Source of the DNA: Stomoxys calcitrans
Taxonomy: Eukaryota > Arthropoda > Insecta > Diptera > Muscidae
DNA length: 64,000 bases
Assembly: GCF_963082655.1 (NCBI RefSeq)
Contig: NC_081552.1
Span: forward strand, 183,566,571 to 183,630,570
Direction: 5' to 3'
Of the stretch, positions 41,801 to 53,800 are shown piece after piece. A program made the position numbers and the translations under genes. Numbering within the stretch: position 1 is the first letter of the stretch; every line of letters begins with the position of its first letter. The notes beneath the pieces are model-generated. The model saw only the letters and a program-made list of their open reading frames with translations. It made no database searches and was not told where the DNA came from.

Positions 41801-44800
41801 GTAGAAAACGAATTTGATATCCACTTTTGAGGCCAAGTGTTTGGGGTCGTCTCACCCCATAAACTCTCCTAAACCAGTGGCAATTGAACCTCAAAAAAAG
41901 AAGAATTTGAGAGTAGAGCACAATGCTCAAATATTTTCAGGGGTAAGCGAGTGGGTGACCGTCCCATCTTACATTCCCCTTAGGTAAGGTTGGGTTGAAA
42001 AGAGGGTGCAAATATTAATCCGCCCCATGCCAATATGGACATACACCTTAGACAGTAATCGGCTTGTTGTGCGCTCTAAAAACTATAAAGTAACCTCTAA
42101 AAAAATAAATTTTAAGTTAGGAATTCTGTTCTACTTACAAAATCCTTAATTGTTTTCAATGCCAGCCCCCTAAGTTGGTTCATCTCCGATATTGTGTCTG
42201 TATCTGTGTGCCGGTATCTGTTAGACGCGAAAGCCGGGTAATGACAAATGAAATGCTCCAACGTCTCATCATCTTCCCCAAATGCCCTACACATGCTATC
42301 ACTTGCCGCACCGATTTTACATAAGTGAGCTCGAAGCCCTATGTATGCCTTTATGATACCAATAACTATACTGTCTTCCTTCCTACTTCCTTTCAGCAAT
42401 AGCCTCGTCTTCTCACGATCTAAATCCCCCCATAGGATTTTCGCCGTCCTACCGACCGTTTCGCTGTTCCACAATGTTGCTTGCGCATTCGTCGTCCATT
42501 CCCTTAACTCGGATTGCGTCGACCCGAAAGGCTTCGGGTTAACCAGGTTTATTGACGGCAGTTCTCTGGCCTTCACCGCCAAATCGTCTGCCCTTTCATT
42601 TCCCCTTACTGCGTTATGGCCCGGCACCCAAACGATGAGGATTTTGCCATCCTCAGAGAAGGCGTTAATCTCCTTCTTACACTGTAAGACTGTTCGTGAC
42701 CTTACCGTCCTGATTGTTCTTGCCCTTATGGCAATTTTACTGTAGGTAAAGATGTTCAGACTCGACGTCCTCGAGTAAGCACCACATCACATAACGCATT
42801 CCGTGATCGCCCGGATCTCCGCCTGCAGGATCGTATTATGGTCAGTCAGTCTAAAACAGATCTCAGTCCCTGGGTTTTCAATGTAGACCCCCAAGCCCAC
42901 TCTGTCCTCTAGCTTTGATCCATCTGTGTAACATGATATACCGACTATAGCAATGTGTAGCTCAATTGTGGTTTGTGGGAGTGAGGTATATGCTGATATA
43001 ATTTTTCGAGGCAAAGAGTTTGGCTGTTTCAATCAACCACCAAAACAAAGAGAATGAAGAAGATCTAACATCCGAGCTTTAGTGGGCGGACTCTCCCCTT
43101 ACCCTATTTTCAAACACGCCAAATCTCGGAATGGGGTGATTTAAGCGAAATTAGTTTGCTTTTAATAACTCAAAATCAGAATTTTGCTATCCATATTTAG
43201 GTTTTAGATATCTAGGGGGCCGACCCACCTCCATAGCCACCAGCCAAACGAAATATATACCAATAATGACAATTTGGGGCTCAAATGAAAGATACTTGAG
43301 GCTAGAGCACAAATCTGATATATTGAGGTCCGCCTCATCCCCAAAAATACGCCCATACCGGACATATTTACCGACCATAGAAATATAAGGCTCAAATGAG
43401 ATATATGGGTGTAGAGCACCAATATGATATCCTCTTTGGGTCGAAATATCTGAAGAACCATATTACCACCCCCAAACAGGATTTATTTCCTGACCGTACA
43501 TGTATAGGGCCCGGATTAAATAAGAGAGTGAAAGAAGACGCAGCGGAGTGGGCCCTGTTCAGCTACGCATTTTTAACCGTATTATGATGTGGGATGGTTA
43601 ATATATTGGGTTGTCCAAAAAGTAATTGCGGATTTTTCATATAGTCGGCGTTGACAAATTTTTTCACAGCTTGTGACTCTGTAATTGCATTCTTTCTTCT
43701 GTCAGTTATCAGCTGTCACTTTTAGCTTGCGTTAGAAAAAAAGTGTAAAAAAAGTATATTTGATTAAAGTTCATTCTAAGTTTTATTAAAAATGCTTTTA
43801 CTTTCTTTTAAAAAATCCGCAATTACTTTTTGGGCAACCCAATATATATCCAAGTTGGTGGGTATCCAAAGTTCGGCCCTGTTTTCCTTGCATTAGCTTA
43901 AAGCGCCACCGCCCTATTTTGCCTTTCCTTACTTGATTTACCTTTTTTTATACCCTCCATCATAGGATGGGGGTATACTAATTTCATCATTCTGTTTGTA
44001 ACACCTCGAAATATGCGTCTGAGACCCCATAAAGTATATATATTCTCGATCGTCATGACATTTTATGTCAATCTAGCTATGTCTGTCCGTCTGTTCGTCC
44101 GTCCTTCCGACAATTGAAATTTTGCACAAATACTTTTTCTTAGTATGGGTCGGTTGGGATTGTAAATGGGCCAAATCGGTCCATGTTGTGCTATAGCTGC
44201 CATATAAACCGATCTTGGATCTTGACTTCTTGAGTCTATAGAGAGCGCAGTTCTCGTCCGATTTGATTGAAATTTTGCATGTGGTGGTTTGGTATCACTT
44301 CCAACTCCTGTGTAAGGTATGATTCATATCGGTTCATAATCTGGTATAAATGTTATATAAACCGATCTTGGATCTTGACTTCTTGGCTTCTTGAGCCAAT
44401 TGAGCGCGCAATTGTCATCCGATTTGACTGAAATTTTGCACGAGGTGTTTTGTTATGACTTGCAGTAACTGTGCTAAGCATGGCGCAAATCGGTACATAA
44501 CCTGATATATTTGCCATATTAACCGATCTGGGATCTTGACTTCTTGTCCGATTTGACTGAAATTTTGCACGTGGTGTTCTGGTATCGCTTGCAACAACTG
44601 CGCTAAGTATGGTTCAAGTCAGTTCATTTTTTGGTATAGCTGCCGTATAAACTGTTCTTGGATCTTGACTTCTTGAGTCTGTAGAGGGCGCAATTCTCAT
44701 CCAATTTGACTGAAATTTTGCACGTAGTGTTTTGGTATCACTTCCAATAACTGTATTAAGTACGATTCAAATCGATTCTTATTCAATATTCTTTATTTGC

Positions 44801-47800
44801 CTAAAAAGAGATACCGCGCATAGAACTCGACAAATGCTATCCATGGTGGAGGGTATATAAGATTCGGCCCGCCCGAACTTAGCACGCTCTTACTTGTTTT
44901 TTGGTTTGTTATTCGATCCTCTTCCCTTAGATTTGGTTAACCCATCACATATAATCAAAGATATACAAAACATTCTCAATGCCTCCTGGGATGATATTAA
45001 ATTACAATTAAAGATTTTTATTGGTTGCGTTGCATGCATAAGCGGTTGGTATCATGGCAAATGTGTGGCTATGAATATCTACAATTTTCATTTTCATCGA
45101 CAGGAGTTTGAGTTGCAATATCGTAAGTAGTATACAAAAGTCAATGGCATTATTAAATATGTACTTCAACCTTACATTTACCGTTTGCCTTAAATTTAGC
45201 TTTTCCAGTCTCTTTTCCTTTGTGGCATGGCGAGAAAACGATTGTAGTCAAAGTGGCAGAATACATGATTTCGAGCTCAGAAGTTTATTTAACTTCAGTC
45301 TGTATGTAAAGCAATAGCAATGGAGATGCATAGTGGCAAACATCAATTAGATTTATAAAGGGTGATTTTTTTGAGGTTAGGATTTTCATGCATTAGTATT
45401 TGACAGATCACGTGGGATTTCAGACATGGTGTCAAAGAGAAAGATGCTCAGTATGCTTTGACATTTCATCATGAATAGACTTACTAACGAGCAACGCTTG
45501 CAAATCATTGAATTTTATTACCAAAATCAGTGTTCGGTTCGAAATGTGTTCATTCACCGTAACGTTGCGTCCAACAGCATCTTTGAAAAAATACGGTCCA
45601 ATGATTCCACCAGCGTACAAACCACACCAAACAGTGCATTTTTGGGGATGCATGGGCAGTTCTTGAACGGCTTCTGGTTGCTCTTCACTCCAAATGCGGC
45701 AATTTTGCTTATTTACGTAGCCATTCAACCAGAAATGAGCCTCATCGCTGAACGGTGAATGAACACATTTCGAACCGAACACTGATTTTGGTAATAAAAT
45801 TCAATGATTTGCAAGCGTTGCTCGTTAGTAAGTCTATTCATGATGAAATGTCAAAGCATACTGAGCATCTTTCTCTTTGACACCATGTCTGAAATCCCAC
45901 GTGATCTGTCAAATACTAATGCATGAAAATCCTAACCTCAAAAAAATCACCCTTTAGATATACTACATGACTATGTACTGCATATTTTCCAGGTGCCACA
46001 GCTTTCACCGGCCTCTTCTCCATACTATCGATGCATTGTCTTACTCTTTTGAAAATTTTACGCCTGTTGATAAGCTACAGCACCAGCTTCCATGTAATGC
46101 GCAGCCAACGCGTTAAATATTTGCAGACTTGCATTAAGCTGCATCAGCGAATTTTGGAGTAAGGAAATTACTCAAGTCAATGAATGAAATAAATTAAAAA
46201 TAATCACACATTTGTTTAGATTTTGCCATGAACTTAATTCTCTGTACCGTTTGCAGTCATTAGCGATGTTCTTGATTTCCTGTTTGGTGTTATGTCTTTT
46301 GATTTTCCATGCCAGTGTGGATGGGGTGAGTCTTATTTTAATCGTTTTCTCTAATCTTTAGAATATAATAATTTGTTCATCATTTTCCAGCGAAACGATG
46401 CCACCATTTTCATTAAGGTACTGCTCTATAGTACCGGCATATTTTTTGAAGTTGGCATATTTTGTTTTAATGGCCAGCGCATAACATCAGAGGTAAATAT
46501 TGCAAATTGTTATGAATTTTTTACTAATCTTTAAGAAACCCCTTAAATTAAATAAACCGATCTGATCCATATAAGACACGGATGTCGAAAAGCCTAACAT
46601 AAGTCACTGTGCCAAATTTCAGCGAAATCGGATAATAAATGTGGCTTTTATGGTCCAAAGACCCTAAATCGGCGGATCGGTCTATATGGCGGCTATATCA
46701 AGATATAGTCCGATATAGCCCATCTTCGAACCTACAAATGGACAAAAAAAAAATCTGTGCAAAGTTTTAGCTCAATATCTCTATTTTTAAAGACTGTAGC
46801 GTGATTTCTTAGATTTTTACGCTGATCAAAAATGTATATACTTTTTAGGGTCGAAAATGGATATTTCGATGTGTTGCAAACGAAATGACATAATGAATAT
46901 ACCCCCATCCTTCGGTGGTGAGTATAAAAATAAAGTTATAACTGTAAAAATTTAAATTTTCATCAGAGTGGTTCTAAAAACAGACGACTTGAGCCGTCAT
47001 AATTTTTTTTCAGTGTTCTTCAGTGAAGTGTTCTGAATCAAAAAAGCTAAATTTCAACTGCATAAACTTGCACCAATTCAATATTTTCTATAATTTCTTT
47101 AAAATGGTTTTTGGCCCCTGGGATTCTAGCATTTTATAATATTCTACAAAAATGTTCGTCGGAAAATTCTACTATAGTCCCTTAAATATTGTACACCAAA
47201 ACACAAAACTTAATATAAACACCGTAAAACGGAAAACAGGTAGGTTTATATGGGTGTTACAAGCTGGACATGGCCCGCTCCGCTGCGCCATCTTTCACTC
47301 TGTTATTTTATCTGAGCTCTAACTGGCACGGTCGGGAAATAACTCCTATTTGGAGGTAGTACAGCCCTTTTTATATTTCGCCACCAATGTGGATATCAAA
47401 GTAGTGCTCCACACCCAGACACCTTCATTTAAGCCTTATTTTGCTATGATAGATTGGGGGGTGGGGCGGACCCCGTATATCAGATTCATGCTCTACCATC
47501 GAATACCTTTTATTTGAGCCCCATATTTTCATGATCGGTATATTTATCCATTTGGCGGGCTTTGAAGGTGGGTCGGCTCCCCTAGATACCTACACCCCCA
47601 ATTAGGATACCTAATTTCTGTTTTTGAGTGACTACAAGAGTGCAAACCACGTTTCTCTTAAATCGCCCTACCCATCACCGAGATCTGGCGTTTTTCAAAA
47701 CAAGGGTAAGCGAGGGGTCCGCCCATAAAAGTTTGGATGTAAGATCTCCTTCATTCTGTTGGTTTTGGTAGCGAATTGGAGTTGCCAAACCCTTTGTCCC

Positions 47801-50800
47801 GAAAGTGAATATCAGATGCATACTCTACTCCCTAAACCACATTTGAGCCACATATTGCCATGGTCGGTATATATATATAACTAGCTGACCCGGGCCCGCT
47901 CCGCTGAGCCTTATTTCACTTTATATGGAACAAAAGTTTCCTTGGAATATTTATTTTCGACAACTAAAGATCTTTTAGTGAAATACCATGCTAACTTAAC
48001 TAACAGTTTAACAATATAAATGCCTTTATCTGAATCCCATATGATCTTTATTGGTCTACGTATTTAAGTTTGGATGTAAGGTGTACTCCATTCTTATAAT
48101 ACTTCGGAGAGGTGGTCCCTCAGATACTTGGCTCTGAAAAAATATCAGCATCGTGCTCTTTTCTCAAGTACCATTTATTGAAACCCCATATTGCCATTGG
48201 CTTAAGAGGAGTTTACAGGATGAGGCGTCCCCCAAACACGTGGCCCCAAAATAGGTTATCAAATTCGTTTTCTAATCTTAAATACCTTTCATTTGAGCCA
48301 CATATTGGCATAGTCGAAAAATTTGTTCCCTTTGGGGGTGTTTTGGAAAGGGGTGATGCACTAAATACATGGTTCTACATTTGGATATCAAATTCGAATT
48401 CTACTCCCAAATACCTTTATTTGAGCTCCATTTTGCGATGGTCAGTAAAAAATTGCTGTTTGTGGGGTATTTTGGGAAAGGGGTAGACCCCCATAAAATT
48501 GGTCCCGAAAATGGGTATCAATTCTTACTCTACCCCCCAATACTTTTCATTTAGGCCCACATTGTCATGGTCGGTAAATATAACCGATTTAGGGGTGTTT
48601 TGGCGATTGGGGTGGTCGCCGAAACACTAAGCCCGGAAAATATATCAGCAACGTTCTCTATTCTCATATATCTACATATCATTTATTTAAACCTCATATT
48701 GCCATTGGCCTCAAAATTGGATATCAAATTCGTTTTCAAATCTCATTTAAAATCCTTATTGCAAAAGTCAGCAAATATGTCCGGTTTGGGGTATTGGCCC
48801 TAAAAATAATAAATATTTAGTTCCACTCTCTTTACGACCCAATTTGTCTTGGTGAGCAAATACGTGCTCTTTGGGGGTTGTTATGGTGGTGGGACGTCCG
48901 CTAGACAGTTGGCCCCTAATGTTGATATCAGATACGTGGTCTACTCCCACATACCTTTAATTTGAGCCCCATATTTCCATAGTCGGCAAACATGACCGCC
49001 TTGGGGAGTGTTTTGGGGAACGGGCGGCCACTCAGTGAATTGGCCTTGAAAATATATATCGGATTCGTGTTCCACTTTAAAAACCCTCTTATTTGAGCCC
49101 CATATTACAATAGTCAGAAAATACTTACTATTTGGGTGGTGTTGTGGGGGTGGGGTGGCTAACTTTTCCCGAATATTGACATCAGATTTGAGCTTTACTC
49201 CCAAATACCTTTCATTTGAGCCCCATGTGGCTATGGTCGGTAATTTTTTCCATTTTGGGGGAGGTTTTTGGGGATAGGCGGCCCCCCAAACACTTGGTCC
49301 CATATTTAGATATCAGATCCTAATTCTACACTGAAAACCCTTTAATTTGAGCCCCATATTCCCATGGTCAGTAAAGAAGTCCTGTTCGGGGGGTGTTTTG
49401 GGGAAGGGGTTGACCCCCAGAAACGTGGTCCCACATTTGGTTATCAGATTCGTATTCTATTCGCAAATACCTTGAATTTGTGCCCCATATTGCCATGGTC
49501 GGTAAATATGTCCGATTTAGGGGTGTTTTGGGGTTTGGGGTGGTCCCCCTAGCACTTGGTCCGACAAATGGATATCAGATACGTTCTTTTATCCTTAATA
49601 TTGGGTTGCCCAAAAAGTAATTGCGGATTTTTTAAAAGAATATAAATGCATTTTTAATAAAACTTAGAATGGACTTTAATCAAATATACTTTTTTTACAC
49701 TTTTTTCTAAAGCAAGCTAAAAGTAACAGCTGATAACTGACAGAAGAAAGAATGCAATTACAGAGTCACAAGCTGTGAAAAAATTTGTCAACTCCGACTA
49801 TATGAAAAATCCGCAATTACTTTTTGGGCAACCCAATACCTTACATTTGAGTCCCATATTGTCGTGATTGGTCTAAATATATGTTTGGTAGGTTTTAGGT
49901 TGGCGCGGCCCCCTAGGTACCCCATCCGAAATTTTGACACCAAATTTTTATTTTTAAGGTACTATATGAGAGCACACAAAATTTCGCTTAAATCGCACCA
50001 CCCATCTCCGAGATCTGGCATTTCTGAAAATTTGGGTAAGGGGGAGGGTCCGCCCCCCCCCCATTCAGATATCAAAAAATGTAGTACCCTATTTTCATTA
50101 TGCACCATCTGTGAAAATTTCAAGAAAATCGGTTCAGCCGTTTCTGAGTCTATAAGGAACACACAAACATACAAACAAACAAACCTACAAACAAATACAA
50201 ATTGATTTTTATACCCACCACCGAAGGATGGGGGTATATTCATTTTGTCATTCCGTTTGCAACACATCGAAATATCCATTTCCGACCCTATAAAGTATAT
50301 ATATTCTTGATCAGCGTAAAAATCTAAGACGATCTAGACATGTCCGTCCGTCTGTCCGTCTGTCTGTTGAAATCACGCTACAGTCTTTAAAAATAGAGAT
50401 ATTGAGCTGAAATTTTGCACAGATTCTTTTTTTGTCCATAAGCAGGTTAAGTTTGAAGATGGGCTATATCGGACTATATCTTGATATAGCCCCCATATAG
50501 ACCGATCCGCCGATTTAGAGTCTTAGGCCCATAAAAGCCACATTTATTATCCGATTTTGCTGAAATTTGGGACAGTGAGTTGTCTTAGGCCCTTCGACAT
50601 CCTCCGTCAATTTGGCCCAGATCGGTTTAGATTTGGGTATAGCTGCCATATAGACCGATTTCCTGATTTAAGGTTTTGGGCCCATAAAATGCTCTTTTAT
50701 TGTCCGATGTCGCTGAAATTCGGGACAGTGAGTTAAATTAAGCCCCTAAACATACTTTTGCAATATCGCACAGATCGGTCCAGATTTGGATATAGCTGCC

Positions 50801-53800
50801 ATATAGACCAATATCTAGGTTTTAGGTTTGGGGCCATAAAAGACGCATTTATTGTCTGATGTCGCTGAAATTTGAGACAGTGAGTTTAGTTAGGCTCTTC
50901 GACGTCCTTCTTCAATTTTGCCCAGATCGGTCTAGATTTGAATATAGGTGCCATATAGACCGATATCTCGATTTAAGGTTTTGGGCCTATAAAAGAGGCA
51001 TTTATTGTCCGATTTCGTTCAAATTTCGGACAGTGCTTTAAGTTAGGCTCTTCGACATTTTTATGCAACTTGGCCTAAATCGGTCCAGATTTGGATATAG
51101 CTGCCATGTAAACCGATATCTCGATTTAAAGTCTTGGCCCCATAAAATTCGCATTTATAATCCGATATCACTGAAATTTGACAAAGTCTTATGTTAGGCT
51201 CTTCGACATCCGTGTCGTATATGGTTCAGATCGGTTTATTTTTAGATATATCTACTGTACTTATTAGTATTTGGTCCAAATCGGAACATATTTTAATATA
51301 ACTGATATGGGACACAAGTTATGAATTTTTCACCGAATTTTGATGAAAGGCGGTTTACATATATACCCGAGGTGGTGGGTATCCAAAGTTCGGCCCGGCC
51401 GAACTTAACGCCTTTTTACTTGTTATATATAAGATATGTGTGGCTTAGGGGAAGTATATAAGGTGAGTCGTCCCAGAAACATTTGGAAATACGAGGGTTG
51501 CCTTTTATATTTCGAGATTAGAGAACACAAAAACAAATATTAATCATCGAAAATCGCTTTATTGTTTTTTCAAATATTCCCCATTGAGATCACTTTGCAT
51601 GCGTTTGAACCAATTGTCGGAGCATTTTTGCCACTCTGATTGATGAGGAATTAAAAAAACATGCATTCTGAACGCATCAACCGCTACTTCAGGTGCCGAG
51701 AAACGTTGACCTCTCATTTTATTTTTTTAAGAACGGGAATAAAAAGAAGTCATTCAGTGCCAAGTCAGGTCTATATGGAGGATGACTTATAAAATCGATG
51801 TTTTGAGTGCTCAAAAATGCAGTTTTTGCCTATTTTTGGAGCATTTCTTTCGACCAATCGCCACGAGCCTTTTTTGAGCGATTTAAGAATTGTGTGGGAT
51901 CCAACGAGAACAAAATTTTTTTGACTAAAAAATGTTCATGCAATATTGAATGTATGCTAGTCCATATAATGCCTAAGGTTGCCTCAATCTCACAATGGGT
52001 CACATGATGATCTTGCAATGTCAGTTGGCGCACAATATCAATGGTTATTGGAACAACAATTGACCTCGGTTGAATTAACCCTTCCATTGATAAACACTGG
52101 TCCTTAATAGAGCTTCATCGCCAAAAATTTAATTAAGTTCGTCGATGCACTGTTGTTGAGTTAATCCACGTCGAAAGTAGTAAACAAGTAAGAGCGTGCT
52201 AAGTTCGGTCGGGCCGAATCTTATATACCCTCCACTATGGTCGCATCTGTCGAGTTTTTTGCGCAGTATTTCTTTTTAGGCAAACAAAGAATAATGAATA
52301 AGGACGGAGCAGGAGCTATATCAAATAACAGTCCGATTCGGGACTCAAGAAGCAAAATCGGGCGATCGGTTTTTATGGGAGCTGTATCAAGCTATTGATC
52401 GATTCAGATCATATGAAACACGTATGTTGAAGATCATGAGAGAAGCCGTTGTACAATCGGATAGCACAGTTATTGAAAGTCATAACAAAACACCTCATGC
52501 TAAATTTCAGAATTGCGTGCTCTATTGGCTCAAGAAGTCAAGACCCAAGATCGGTTTATATGACATTCTTTGAATCATTCTTAACACAGTTGTTGGAAGT
52601 GTTATCAAAACACCACGTGCAAAATTTCGGTCAAATCGGACGAGAATTTGCTCCCTCTAAGGCTCACGAAATTCTTCTTAGAATGAACTACGACCTCGGT
52701 CCAAATATAAACCTAAAAATAAACCGATCTGAACCATATACGACACGGATGTCAAAAAGCCTAACATAAGTCACTGTGTCAAATTTCAGTGAAGTCGGAG
52801 CGCCTTTAATGGGGCCATGACTTTAAATCGAGAGATCGGTCTATATGGCAGCTATATTCAAATCTGGACCGATCTAGGCAAAATTGAAGAAGAATGTCGA
52901 AGGTCCTAACACAACTCACGGTCCCGAATTTCGGTGGCATCGGATAATAAATGCGCCTTTTATGGCTCCAAAACCTTAAATCGAGAGATCGGTCTATATG
53001 GCAGCTATATCCAAATCTGGACCGATCTGTGACATATTGCAGAAGTATGTCGAGGGGCTTAACTCAACTCACTGCCCCAAATTGTCTTTTATGGGCCTAA
53101 GACCCTAAATCACCGAATCGGCCTGTATGGCAGTTATATTCAAATCTGGACCGATCTGGGCCAAAATGACGAAGGATATCGAAGGGCCTATCACAACTCA
53201 TTGTCCCAAATTTCAGCAAAATCGGATAATAAATGTGACTTTTATGGGCCTAAGACCCTACTTAAGGACGATATCAATATATAGTCCGATATAGCCTATC
53301 TTCGAACTTAACCTGCTAATGGACAAAAAAAAAAAAATCTGTGCAAAGTTTGAGCTCAATATCTCTTTTTAAAGACTGTAGCGCGATTTCAACACAACAA
53401 CACAAATAGCGCTCGTATGTCACAACGTTCTGAGTACGTATAACCTCAAAAACGTCAAGCTTTACGATAGAGCTGTCAGTTAGCTGATTGCAACACAATT
53501 TGTCCAATACCGAAAAATGAAAAGCAAAAGCAACCCGTATATATCGTCATAAAATACTTAGGCGATTTAACGATGTCCGTGTGTTTGCCCGTCAATTCGA
53601 TGATTCGTCAGTCCGTCCGTCTGTTGTAATCACTCTACAGCCTTCAAAATTGAGATATTGAGCTGAAATTTGGCACAGATACGTCTTTTTTGCTTCACGC
53701 AGGTTAAGTTCTTGAACTGCCATAATCGGACCGATCTGCCGACTAAGAGCCTGAAACCCATGAAGACTTTATTTATTACTATATTTCGCTGAAATTTTAA

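Noticed and set aside
45108..45317. Alternative frame for Or-B exon 5 (69 codons)
   Set aside because: Incompatible with the phases of exons 4 and 6 and lacks FP-WH shared with Or-A.
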